Below are positions 25,178 to 33,527 of a stretch of DNA of 64,000 bases, in pieces. The DNA comes from an uncultured Bacteroides sp. Its GTDB lineage: Bacteria; Bacteroidota; Bacteroidia; Bacteroidales; Bacteroidaceae. The notes below the pieces were generated by a model. That model was not told the origin of the DNA and ran no database searches. It worked only from the letters and a program-made list of their open reading frames with translations. Numbering within the stretch: the stretch's first letter is position 1; every line of letters begins with the position of its first letter. Location: contig NZ_OY782578.1 of NCBI RefSeq assembly GCF_963677945.1, positions 4,245,258-4,309,257 on the forward strand, written 5' to 3'. Both the position numbers and the translations under genes were made by a program.

Positions 25178-26266
25178 ATGATAAAAACAGGAGATGTAAT
25201 AGATGGTTTCAAAATAAGCGAAATCAAAAACGGTGGAATGGCTAATGTCTATAAAGGAATGGATAAGGTAGGCTTCAAAAAAGCTTTTAAGGCAGTTCGT
25301 CCGGATAAAGCAGCCGACAACCCAGAAATTTGCAGGTATTTTCTGGAAGAAATCAAAATAATGCAGGGATTAAATCATCCAAACATAGTGAAGATTGACA
25401 GAGTCATAATTTATCAGGATCAAACCCTTTTGGAAATGGAATGTCTTAATGGTCTTGATTTTAAAGAATATATAAAGCATAAAGCCTCAAAAGGTATTAC
25501 TGATAAAAATGAACTAAAAAAAATAGCCCTTCGAGTGCTAAGAGCTTTAGCTTATGCACATTCATGCAATTATCTGCATAACGATATAAAGCCCAGCAAT
25601 ATATTCAGAACACTGGATGGTTATATAAAACTACTGGATTTTGGTATAGCAAAGGTAGTTGGAGCTCATGCAGAAATCATAAAAGGTGCAGAGCAAGTAA
25701 CATTAACGACCCAAACTGGCGATACATCATTCAAAGGCTCCTTAGCATATGCCAGTCCAGAGCAACAGGCAGGAAAAGAATTAGGCATTACTTCTGATAT
25801 TTTTTCCTTTGGAAAAACCTTACATTTCATAGCTACCGGCAGTGAGGATATGGACGATGATGTTTCTGATGAGTTATTTGCCGAAGTAGTAAGAAAATGT
25901 ACACAGCAAAAAAGGAGTGACAGATTTCAGACATGTAAGGAAGTGATTGATTATATAAATAATCCACAGGTACACACATTTAAAACTTGCCCAAACTGTG
26001 ACTTTAAAGTAAATGCTGAAACTAAATTTTGCCCTAATTGTGGCACTGCCATAGAAGTTCCCAGAGAGACAAAAAAGTGTATTAAATGTAATAGTGATAT
26101 TGAATTGGAAATAAAGAATTGTCCAAATTGCGGAGCCGTTCAAACTGAAGGCATGGTGTGCTGCAATCCCAATTGTTCAAAAAATGGTATTGCCAGATAT
26201 AAGAACTCAGATTACTATGGTAAATATTGTACAAAATGTGGTAAACCAATGTCTGAAATAGAATAA
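25178..26266 (+). CDS. Ser/Thr protein kinase with C-terminal zinc ribbons
   Basis: 362 residues. The Hanks-type kinase domain (8-262) has a glycine loop NGGMANVYKG, Lys38 (FKAV), catalytic HNDIKPSN (134-141; N replaces the usual R of HRD), DFG (154-156) and an APE-like ASPEQ. Because the RD arginine is absent, activation-loop phosphorylation may not be needed. From 271 there are three zinc-ribbon-like units: CPNC 271 with CPNC 285, CIKC 301 with CPNC 315, and Cys328-333 with CTKC 351. No transmembrane helix is present. It probably phosphorylates partners encoded in the operon, is reversed by the adjacent PP2C, and is read by the FHA domain. Confidence 0.92.
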   Translation: MIKTGDVIDGFKISEIKNGGMANVYKGMDKVGFKKAFKAVRPDKAADNPEICRYFLEEIKIMQGLNHPNIVKIDRVIIYQDQTLLEMECLNGLDFKEYIKHKASKGITDKNELKKIALRVLRALAYAHSCNYLHNDIKPSNIFRTLDGYIKLLDFGIAKVVGAHAEIIKGAEQVTLTTQTGDTSFKGSLAYASPEQQAGKELGITSDIFSFGKTLHFIATGSEDMDDDVSDELFAEVVRKCTQQKRSDRFQTCKEVIDYINNPQVHTFKTCPNCDFKVNAETKFCPNCGTAIEVPRETKKCIKCNSDIELEIKNCPNCGAVQTEGMVCCNPNCSKNGIARYKNSDYYGKYCTKCGKPMSEIE

Positions 26267-26281
26267 TATACAGTTTGTATT

Positions 26282-27292
26282 ATGATAGAAAAGAAATATT
26301 TCGACAGTTTTTCTTTAAAAGGAATCAGAGAAAACAATGAAGATAGCATCTACCCTACAACCTATTCAGAGATATGTAACATTTTTGTTATATGTGATGG
26401 CGTTGGAGGTCATGATCATGGTGAAATAGCAAGTTCACTGGTTTCCCGGTCTATTGGTGACTTTTTAAGTCAATTCAATTTATTAACGCCGGAAGTGCTT
26501 CAGCAGGCTATAGATAAGTCCGTTACAGTGCTTAATAACAATGCGCTAACCGAAGATAAAAGAAAAATGGGAACTACTGCTGTTCTTTGCGCTATTCGTG
26601 AAAACGACATACTTGTTGGTCATGCCGGCGATAGCAGGTTATATCAGATAAGACCATCTTCCGGCATTATTTTCAAGACAAAAGATCATTCAAAAGTGCA
26701 GGAATGGGTGGATGCAGAAGTTATATCGGAAGAAGAAGCAAGAACACATCCCAAAAAAAACATTATTACAAGATGTATAACCCCCAATCCAGATAAGCCG
26801 GTCATTCTTGAGATAAATAAGCTTACTGATATCAAAAATGATGATTATCTTTTCATGTGTACAGATGGTGTAAACGATGCTTTGGAGGATAGTGAGCTTT
26901 TTGCTATTTTCTCTTCTTCATTATCTAATGAAGAAAAAATGGAAAATATAAAGAAACTTTGTATCAACAAGTCCAGAGATAATTTTTCCGCAATATTAAT
27001 TGCATTAAGGGTGCATAATACTTATACAAAAACAAATTTTACAATAGATTATTTCAAAGAGGTAGTAGCCTCTGAAAGTCAATGTAAGCCTTGTCAATTA
27101 CAACGACCATGTGTATTTATAAATAAAAAAATTGATGATTGGTGTATTAAAAGAATAAATAACAAAGACTCAGAAAAGAAAAAGTGCAACTTCAAAATAA
27201 CACATTCTGTTATATTAATCATTATAGCAATTATTGTAAGTCTTGCTTTTATCATATTGCTAAAAGTCTTGTTAACACACTACAATAAGTAA
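26282..27292 (+). CDS. PP2C-family phosphatase with C-terminal membrane anchor
   Basis: 336 residues. The PP2C core (5-245) has GIRENNEDS, ICDGVGGH, VGHAGDSRLY, a CTDGVND stretch and SRDNFSAIL, that is, all the metal-binding aspartates. A Cys-containing linker (CKPCQLQRPC, near 275) is followed by one transmembrane helix (about 307-329, VILIIIAIIVSLAFIILL). The catalytic domain is predicted to face the cytoplasm. It starts 15 bp after the kinase gene; a kinase/PP2C pair is the usual arrangement for reversible Ser/Thr phosphorylation in bacteria. Confidence 0.92.
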   Translation: MIEKKYFDSFSLKGIRENNEDSIYPTTYSEICNIFVICDGVGGHDHGEIASSLVSRSIGDFLSQFNLLTPEVLQQAIDKSVTVLNNNALTEDKRKMGTTAVLCAIRENDILVGHAGDSRLYQIRPSSGIIFKTKDHSKVQEWVDAEVISEEEARTHPKKNIITRCITPNPDKPVILEINKLTDIKNDDYLFMCTDGVNDALEDSELFAIFSSSLSNEEKMENIKKLCINKSRDNFSAILIALRVHNTYTKTNFTIDYFKEVVASESQCKPCQLQRPCVFINKKIDDWCIKRINNKDSEKKKCNFKITHSVILIIIAIIVSLAFIILLKVLLTHYNK

Positions 27293-27312
27293 AATATATT
27301 CTAAAACACACC

Positions 27313-28041
27313 ATGAAAAAATGTAATTGCGGAGCAACAAATCCAGACGATGCCAGTTTCTGCAAATTTTGTGGCAAGCCTATAAATTTAGATCCAATGA
27401 TAAATTGGATAACAACAAGTCAAGTCACGGTTTATAGAAATTTGAAAGAAAAAATCATGATATTTTTAATGTTAGCTTTATTCTGTGTTTGTCTAATAGT
27501 TTCTTGGGTTGAAATTGAATGCCATTTTAATAATGCATATAGTATCGAATCTTCTTACTATAAAGATGGTTTTCTTCTTCACACTGCATCTAACAAAAAA
27601 GATGTTAATAAAGAATTTCATGAAGTTGAAGATCCCATTATGTATATTTCAATAATAGGAACCTTAGCTACATTATCCAGTCTGCTATATATATCTTACG
27701 GAGAACCTAAAACAAAACGACTTAGAACATTAGCCAGCGAAATAGAAAAAACAAAAAAAAGAGAAAGATTGATAACAAAAAACGGAAACTACGGATTATA
27801 CGATTTTCATAATTCTCGGGAGCTTCTTCCTGCAAATTATCAATGTGTTATTTATATGAAAGATAATAACTATCTTATAATTGAGAATAGCAATAAATAT
27901 GGTATATATAGCATATTGCTAAAAAAAATTATTATAGAATGCAATTATGATTCTATTTCAGAACTCAATAACAATCGGTTTACTTTACAGAGAAAAAATA
28001 TGATTCAGTATTCAGATATACAGGGAAATATATTTAATTAA
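27313..28041 (+). CDS. Zinc-ribbon membrane protein with WG-like repeats
   Basis: 242 residues. An N-terminal zinc ribbon (CNCG at 4-7, CKFC at 17-20) precedes two transmembrane helices (about 48-66 and 108-127) separated by an acidic loop. The C-terminal part has two weak WG-type repeats (GNYGLYDFHNSRELLPANY and NKYGIYSILLKKIIIECNYD). With the same kind of zinc ribbon as the kinase C-terminus, it may recruit the kinase to the membrane. Function not known. Confidence 0.65.
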   Translation: MKKCNCGATNPDDASFCKFCGKPINLDPMINWITTSQVTVYRNLKEKIMIFLMLALFCVCLIVSWVEIECHFNNAYSIESSYYKDGFLLHTASNKKDVNKEFHEVEDPIMYISIIGTLATLSSLLYISYGEPKTKRLRTLASEIEKTKKRERLITKNGNYGLYDFHNSRELLPANYQCVIYMKDNNYLIIENSNKYGIYSILLKKIIIECNYDSISELNNNRFTLQRKNMIQYSDIQGNIFN

Positions 28042-28050
28042 TTATATCTT

Positions 28051-29118
28051 ATGAAAAAATGCAAGAAATGTCAATGCCAAAATCCGAATGATGCCGAATA
28101 TTGCAGAGGTTGTGGTACATCACTAGTAAAAAAAAGAAATAGGATGGCGTATTTATTCAGCATTATTGGAATTATTATTATTATTTGCATTATTTTCAAT
28201 GAAAACAATCGCAATAATACAGGAATAACTGATATAGCTCAAGAGATTACCAATACAGAAGCTACATATCTGAACATCTCTGTGGTTTCAGTATCTTTCC
28301 CGTCCGAAGGAGGGGATAAAGTCTTATCAATCAGCACAGACGGTACTTCTTTGGAAGTAACAAGTAAACCAGACTGGTGTACTGTTACATACGATAGTCC
28401 ATCGTCTATTACTATTACCTGCGACCCTAATAAAGGCGATTCAAGATCGTCTTCAATTACAATTTCATGTGACAATCAAAGTGATTCCTTCACTATTGAG
28501 CAAGCTGAAGAAACAAACAACCTTACAAAGGGCAATTGGATCAATTTAATGAATAAAGTCACTGAATATGTAAATCAAAACTACAGCAATGGTTCTTATA
28601 AAGGAGAGATAAATAATGAATTACGTGAAGGATTTGGAGTCTATAGCTGGAGTTCAGGTGGTTACTTTTGCGGACGCTGGTCAAACGGGAGCCAAAACGG
28701 TATCGGAATATATTTTTCACAGGATAAATTTATAAACAATTGTGATAATTGCACATTTTATGTTGGTAATTGGGCTTATGACTATAAAAATGGTAATGGA
28801 ACTTGCTATGATAAAAGAGGAAAATTGATTTATTATGGAGCCTTTTCTGAGGACAAACCAACAGCAGACTATCCAACTATCGGCTACGATTCATACAAAT
28901 TTGAATGCCTGGAGTATGATAGTGGAGGTATGTATATTGGAGAGACTAAAGATGGGAAGAAAAGCGGATATGGTATATACATCTGGGCATCAGGCGATAG
29001 CTGGTACGGACCTTGGAAAAATGATGAACGAGATGGTTATGGAGTTTTTTTATCATATGACGCAGAAAATATAAACGCAGGCACCTGGAGTAGAAATACA
29101 CAAATAGATAAAATATAA
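28051..29118 (+). CDS. Zinc-ribbon membrane protein with BACON domain and MORN repeats
   Basis: 355 residues. A zinc ribbon (CKKCQC, CRGCG, residues 4-22) and one transmembrane helix (about 32-48, YLFSIIGIIIIICIIF) lead into a BACON-type beta domain (about 72-152; VSFPSEGGDK, SRSSSITISCDNQS). MORN-type repeats follow from about 175: YKGEINNELREGFGVY, YVGNWAYDYKNGNGTCY and YIGETKDGKKSGYGIYIW. BACON domains bind glycans or mucin-like ligands, and MORN repeats can bind lipids or proteins; by topology they would lie outside the cytoplasm. This combination in one protein is unusual. It is the last gene of the operon. Confidence 0.75.
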   Translation: MKKCKKCQCQNPNDAEYCRGCGTSLVKKRNRMAYLFSIIGIIIIICIIFNENNRNNTGITDIAQEITNTEATYLNISVVSVSFPSEGGDKVLSISTDGTSLEVTSKPDWCTVTYDSPSSITITCDPNKGDSRSSSITISCDNQSDSFTIEQAEETNNLTKGNWINLMNKVTEYVNQNYSNGSYKGEINNELREGFGVYSWSSGGYFCGRWSNGSQNGIGIYFSQDKFINNCDNCTFYVGNWAYDYKNGNGTCYDKRGKLIYYGAFSEDKPTADYPTIGYDSYKFECLEYDSGGMYIGETKDGKKSGYGIYIWASGDSWYGPWKNDERDGYGVFLSYDAENINAGTWSRNTQIDKI

Positions 29119-29399
29119 CCAAACAAATACAAAATCGGGAAAACGAATAAGCAGACCAAAATTCAATACAGAAAAATAATGTTCCAGTTTAATTTTTGTA
29201 GCTAATCATACATTTTTAGACTGTAGTTCCTTCTCAAGAATAATTCTTTTCAACACCTTTTTATAATTGGCACAACAGTTATATCTTCATCAGATTAATA
29301 TACATTTTGAAACAACGTTTTTTCTATCAAGAGAAAAGAACAGAGGAAAGTTTCAACATTTACCGCAAGATATACATATTTATACTACAATAACTTTAG
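29119..29399. other. Post-operon spacer with a repeat scrap
   Basis: About 280 AT-rich bp after the last operon gene. A fragment at about 29317-29345 (TTTCTATCAAGAGAAAAGAA) matches the outer end of the foldback repeat at 30520-30540. No clear terminator is seen. Confidence 0.5.
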
Positions 29400-29578
29400 C
29401 TAAAGTGGCAGCATTTGGAAAAGGGTTCTTAGAGTGGAACGGATGTTATTTCCTGTAATTCCAGGCGTTTGAGGTAATGCGAGTGGTATTTGAGGTTTAT
29501 CCTCGTCCTTGGATCTATTTCTACAATTTGTTCATTTTTAATGCGGTAAACAAAGTATTGAGCTCTGAAGCTGGGATT
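29400..29578 (-). pseudogene. Remnant of an AbiJ-like gene 3' end
   Basis: About 180 bp that match the 3' end of the gene at 13751-14275. In one frame the last residues read GNNIRSTLRTLFQMLPL and end at a stop (29400-29402), nearly identical to the intact protein. Further upstream the frame shifts (FVYRIKNEQIVEI is in another frame), so it is dead. Confidence 0.8.
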
Positions 29579-29607
29579 AATCACAAGTTGATCGATCTCG
29601 GTCTGTC
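29579..29607 (+). pseudogene. Scrap of a WecA-type transferase gene
   Basis: About 28 bp reading HKLIDLGLS, the motif found in the WecA-type protein at 15750-15780 (HHKLLDLGLS). It joins the AbiJ-like remnant in the same order and orientation as the intact genes at 13.7-15.9 kb, which points to one duplicated segment with an internal deletion. The match is short. Confidence 0.4.
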
Positions 29608-29725
29608 CCCTCTTAACGTTCACACCCCCTGATTTCTTAATGTAAAATTCATGAGGCCGGTCCTGCTGGTTCCTGAATGGGCTACGGTGTTGAAACGTGT
29701 AGCCTTTGCTTCACTCGGCTATTTT
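29608..29725. repeat. Foldback repeat, partial copy R3
   Basis: About 118 bp containing only one half of the core (TTCTTAATGTAAAATTCATG and following) and part of the tail. It starts where the WecA scrap ends. Confidence 0.75.
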
Positions 29726-29739
29726 AATTTTAAAACATT

Positions 29740-30248
29740 TCAGCGGCAAATTTCTTCAGCCAGAAGCTTATTTTCCAAATAAAAAGCATAATTATTTAGT
29801 TTTGCATTTTTAAACCACTCCTCATCCTGTACCAAAGCAAAATCACTGCTTACCCTTATATCTCTAGACATCGCTATACCCCGGTATACATTCCCATTCC
29901 ATTCTCTCTCTGCCCAGTCATCATGACTAAAATTCTTATGCCTGCTCAGTATTTTCACAAGAGGAAAATCGCGAGCCGATTCCATTTTTTCAAAAATATA
30001 CAAAAAACAAGAATGTATCATCGATGGTCGCTCAATATCCAAATCAAGATAGGTATTAATATATTCAGATACACACTTATATGTACATCCCACCTCAACA
30101 TCTTTTTTCACCTTGCCATACAAGGTCTATCCATAAGCATTTCTAATCCTATATCATCGGGATTATCCTCAAAAGCTTTCACAGCCATTACATAAACTCT
30201 TGGTTTATCCGTCTTACGGATTGCCATTATATCAGTAAATAAAGACAT
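29740..30248 (-). pseudogene. Frameshifted gene of unknown family
   Basis: Two frames together read like one protein. The first (from an ATG at 30248) gives MSLFTDIMAIRKTDKPRVYV through LEMLMDRP; near 30122 the frame changes by one base and continues YGKVKKDVEVGCTYKCVSEY to LLAEEICR at 29740. The joined product is about 168 residues. The upstream side meets repeat R4, so the true start may be lost. Family not recognised. Confidence 0.55.
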
Positions 30249-30269
30249 AAATTTCTCCCAAGCAAAACT

Positions 30270-30545
30270 AGCAAAGACGAAGCCGAGCCCCAAAAAAACC
30301 GTCACGAAGTGACAAGCGAGCGAAGCAACGGCTACATGCCCCACAACCGCAGCACGCTCCAAAACCAGCAGGACCGGCCTCTTTTTTTTTGCGTGAAGAA
30401 ATTGGGAGGTTTGTAGCGAAAAGAAGGGGCTGCTGTTTGAGCGAAGCGAGTTTCAGCACCTTCCGCTGCAATCCTCCCAATTTTAGCAAAAAAAATGCAG
30501 CCTTGATCTTTTGGTTCTTTTCTATCAAGAGAAAAGAACAAATAA
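30270..30545. repeat. Foldback intergenic repeat, copy R4
   Basis: About 275 bp in the same orientation as R1. Core 30384-30505; stem strand GAAGGGGCTG with CAGCACCTTC. It lies 38 bp before the gene at 30583. Confidence 0.85.
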
Positions 30546-30582
30546 AAGGACAAATTTGCCTTCTTAATTCAATTTATAAACA

Positions 30583-30921
30583 ATGAACAAAAGAAGTAAA
30601 AAGAAAAAAAGGCTCAATGCAAAACAATTTCACGAGAAAATAACAAAAGCAAGAAATTACCTTAGTAAAGAGTTTGGATTTTTAACCTGGAACGGTACAA
30701 AAGAGCAGGGCGGAGAACTTCTTGCCATACTGATAGAGAGCGGGTTAATAACTCATGACAACGGAAAAGACTCATACGACTTCGGACTCACTCTAGCATG
30801 CATTATAAACGTAAAAAGAGTAAATGGTAAGAAAGAAAACCTTAAACACACGGCCATTTATGAGGCAATAAGGATAGCAAAGGCCGATTTAAACTATGAA
30901 AAAAAACGAATTAGAAAATAA
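30583..30921 (+). CDS. Small basic protein upstream of vapE
   Basis: 112 residues, Lys/Arg-rich at both ends (MNKRSKKKKRL and KKRIRK). The middle (KARNYLSKEFGFLTWNGTKE, SYDFGLTLACIINVKRVNG) looks like a small folded domain. It precedes vapE by 115 bp, with the shared vapE-type leader in between. It could bind nucleic acid, given the charge. Family not recognised. Confidence 0.6.
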   Translation: MNKRSKKKKRLNAKQFHEKITKARNYLSKEFGFLTWNGTKEQGGELLAILIESGLITHDNGKDSYDFGLTLACIINVKRVNGKKENLKHTAIYEAIRIAKADLNYEKKRIRK

Positions 30922-30923
30922 TT

Positions 30924-30942
30924 AAAAATGCCGTTTTTTATC
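30924..30942 (+). promoter_or_regulatory. Shared 19-bp leader of vapE-family genes (copy 1)
   Basis: AAAAATGCCGTTTTTTATC, identical to 50663-50681 and 54165-54183, each upstream of a VapE-type ATPase gene. A -7-like TACTTTG follows about 15 bp later at 30958-30964, so the 19-mer sits near the -33 region. Confidence 0.6.
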
Positions 30943-31036
30943 CAAAACAAAGAATGTTACTTTGTAAACGTAGATAGACAACATATAATTAAACAAAACA
31001 GCTTTTAAAAAACTATAAAAAGCATAATACTAAAGT

Positions 31037-33226
31037 ATGGAAAATATGAGCAAGATGAGTTACATCATCAACCACTCAAAAATTGTATCCCAGATCACCA
31101 TGGAAGAGGCCGTGGCAGAGATCAGAAGTGACAAACACAAAGAAAAAACTGAGCAGATAAGGCAGCTGAGCGGTGCAGGCGAGACCGAGGGGGCCAACCG
31201 CCTGAAAGGTACGCTGCCGGGCTGCACTCCCGCCGGCACATTCCTGGGAAGGAGAAAGGCGGAGTGTATCAGTGAGTATGCATCACGTATAGTGCTGGAT
31301 GTTGACGGCGTGAAGCCGGAACAGTTCGATGAGATATGCCGTAAAATTGAGGCCGACAAGCATACCCACGTGCGGTATGCCAGTCCCAAGCGGGGAGTAA
31401 AGATTATCGTGTGCGGTGAACCGCTGGTACTGGACGATGCCGCCGGACTCACGCAGCAGGAGAAGACAGCAGTGATAAACGAGTATCACTTGCGCCTGTT
31501 CCGTTCACTGGTGCCCTATTACGAAGCACTGATAGGCGTAAAGATAGACACCTCGGGCAGCGACCTGCCTCGCATCACCTACCTGTGTCATGATCCGGAA
31601 GCTTATTACAATCCGCACTCCGTGCTCTTCCCCCTCTCTGCCTCTGCACCGGAGGCGGGGGCACACAGCGGAAAAAGAGGCAAAGGAGCCCGTGGAACAG
31701 GAAAGACCCGTACAGGAGATTTTCCCGCTGAGAGGAACAAGGGAAAGAGTGAGCTGACAAAGAAGTCGTGCAGCATGCTGTTTCGCGCACTCGAGATGCA
31801 GCTGCAACGTAGCAAGAGCTATGAGCCCGGCAACCGGAATAACTTCCTGTTCACCCTGGCATGCAAGTGCAACGAGGCAGGAATACCCGAGGATGCTCTC
31901 TTCAACCTCATGGCAAACAGTTACGATGACATTGCTACACAGGAATTGGAGAGCATCATAGGCAGTGCCTACGGCAATACGGAGAATCACGGCATACACC
32001 CGCTCACCCGTCAGGCCATCCGGGTACTCTTTGCACAGTGCTACCTCAAGGAGAAGTACGAATTCCGGTTCAACGAAGTCAAGGGAATACTGGAGTATTG
32101 CCCCAACAAGCCCGATGCCGTATTTGAGGCGGTGGACGACCGCATCCGAAACTCACTCTGGGTAGAACTCTCCGAGCACGGATCGGAATGTTCGGCAGAA
32201 CAACTCTACTCCATTCTCAACTCCGACTTCAGTCCGTCGTACAACCCGCTGAAGGAATATTTTCTCAACCTGCCCGCATGGAACGGTAAGGACAACATTC
32301 GGGAGTTTGCCTCGCGGGTAAAAACCACCCGGCAAGATCACTGGCTGTACTGCTTCGAAAAATGGATTTGTGCCATGGTGGCAGCGGTGGTAAAGCCCAA
32401 TGTGCAGAATCACACCGTGGTTATCCTCGAGGGCACACAGAGCCTGGGTAAAACCACCTTCGTGCGCAGCATACTGCCGCCCGATCTCCGTGAGTACTAT
32501 TGCGAGGACAGAATCAACACCGAAAGCAAGGACGACATGATCAAGGTGTTTCAGAGTCTGCTTATCAACACCGAGGAGATTGAGGCGATGAACGGGCGCG
32601 AGCTGAACCAGTACAAGGCCCTCATCACCCGTGCCACGATGAACATCCGTCTGCCGTACGACCGTATTATGAAGATACGTAAACGCATGGCCTCGTTTAT
32701 TGCCACGACAAATCTGCTGGATATCCTGACGGACAAAACCGGGAACCGCCGTTTTCTCTGCTTTGAAACACTGAGTTTCGACAATGACACTGCCGTGGAT
32801 TACGAACAGCTCTATGCCCACGTAATGCACAAGCTCATGGTAGAGGAATTTCGCTACTGGTTTACCAGGGAAGAGGCAATGAAGGTGAACAAGCACAATC
32901 AAAACTTTATGCAGCAAACCATTGAGGAAGAGTATATTTGCAGCAACCTACGCATTCCCCGCGGTGCCGACGATGTATCTTACCTCACAGCGAGTGACAT
33001 ATCCGAAATCTTTCACAAGAGAAACGGATTAAACATCACCCATGCATCAAAGGTAGCCATTGGCCGGACTATGAAAAGGGTTGGTTACAATTTCCTCACC
33101 GGCTCGGGAGGAACCGTGAAGTATATGGTTCACGTAATTAATTACGAGGAAGTGACACTAAACAAGCGCATCGCCGACGAGAAGAAGAAAGATCCCGATG
33201 GGATTCAGCAAAACTTAGAGCTGTAA
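31037..33226 (+). CDS. VapE/VirE-type protein: BT4734-like primase-type N-terminus plus VapE ATPase
   Basis: 729 residues. The N-terminal part (about 25-200) is a BT4734-like domain, related to primase-polymerase folds (GTFLGRRKAECISEYASRIV, LDVDGVK, DTSGSDLPRITYL). A linker with a PriCT-like helix region (NRNNFLFTLACKCNEAGIPE) leads to the VapE/DUF3987-type ATPase (about 410-610) with Walker A EGTQSLGKTT near 466-473 and LINTEEIE as Walker B. The last 110 residues form a small winged-helix-like tail. These proteins occur in Bacteroides capsule regions with DUF4248, HU and amidase genes. The last 85 bp are duplicated at 45928-46019. More GC-rich than the dynamin operon. Confidence 0.88.
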   Translation: MENMSKMSYIINHSKIVSQITMEEAVAEIRSDKHKEKTEQIRQLSGAGETEGANRLKGTLPGCTPAGTFLGRRKAECISEYASRIVLDVDGVKPEQFDEICRKIEADKHTHVRYASPKRGVKIIVCGEPLVLDDAAGLTQQEKTAVINEYHLRLFRSLVPYYEALIGVKIDTSGSDLPRITYLCHDPEAYYNPHSVLFPLSASAPEAGAHSGKRGKGARGTGKTRTGDFPAERNKGKSELTKKSCSMLFRALEMQLQRSKSYEPGNRNNFLFTLACKCNEAGIPEDALFNLMANSYDDIATQELESIIGSAYGNTENHGIHPLTRQAIRVLFAQCYLKEKYEFRFNEVKGILEYCPNKPDAVFEAVDDRIRNSLWVELSEHGSECSAEQLYSILNSDFSPSYNPLKEYFLNLPAWNGKDNIREFASRVKTTRQDHWLYCFEKWICAMVAAVVKPNVQNHTVVILEGTQSLGKTTFVRSILPPDLREYYCEDRINTESKDDMIKVFQSLLINTEEIEAMNGRELNQYKALITRATMNIRLPYDRIMKIRKRMASFIATTNLLDILTDKTGNRRFLCFETLSFDNDTAVDYEQLYAHVMHKLMVEEFRYWFTREEAMKVNKHNQNFMQQTIEEEYICSNLRIPRGADDVSYLTASDISEIFHKRNGLNITHASKVAIGRTMKRVGYNFLTGSGGTVKYMVHVINYEEVTLNKRIADEKKKDPDGIQQNLEL

Positions 33227-33228
33227 AA
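33137..33228 (+). repeat. Left copy of a 92-bp direct repeat (3' end of vapE)
   Basis: Matches 45928-46019 with three mismatches and no gaps; the two lie 12,791 bp apart and bracket the thioredoxin/SusCD segment. Confidence 0.95.
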
Positions 33229-33230
33229 TA

Positions 33231-33275
33231 AAATCTTCCCGTTATGACTTATCGTCTTAACGGGAAGATTTTTTT
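33231..33275 (+). terminator. Terminator of vapE
   Basis: AAATCTTCCCGTTA with TAACGGGAAGATTT around a 13-nt loop, followed by a T-run, 5 bp after the stop of vapE. Confidence 0.9.
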
Positions 33276-33527
33276 CTAAAGTAAAATTAAAGAACACATA
33301 TTTCACTTTCAACTAGTACAAAATAAAAGAATGCAGATTGCTATGTTCTTATTTAAACTAAATAATAAAATAAGTTAATTTCATTCAGAAACCAATTAAT
33401 AAAACCTACCATAAAGATACTCAGAACGTATTAATATAAAAGTGCAAGTAACAAGAATTATCATAAAACGATATTCAATTTTAGGATAATTTTTCTTTGA
33501 TAATAATTCAGAAAAACTAATAATAGA
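33276..33527. other. AT-rich region ahead of the thioredoxin pair
   Basis: About 250 bp without an open frame. CTTTG at about 33494-33498, 30 bp before the ATG at 33528, could be a -7 element, but the full consensus is not met. Confidence 0.35.

Noticed and set aside
29267-29458. 63-residue plus-strand open frame after the dynamin operon
   Set aside because: It overlaps a repeat fragment and the antisense of the AbiJ-like remnant, so it is made of debris.
31060-32917. Several minus-strand frames opposite vapE (for example 32153-32917)
   Set aside because: They arise from the higher GC content of vapE and carry no recognisable domain or start signal.
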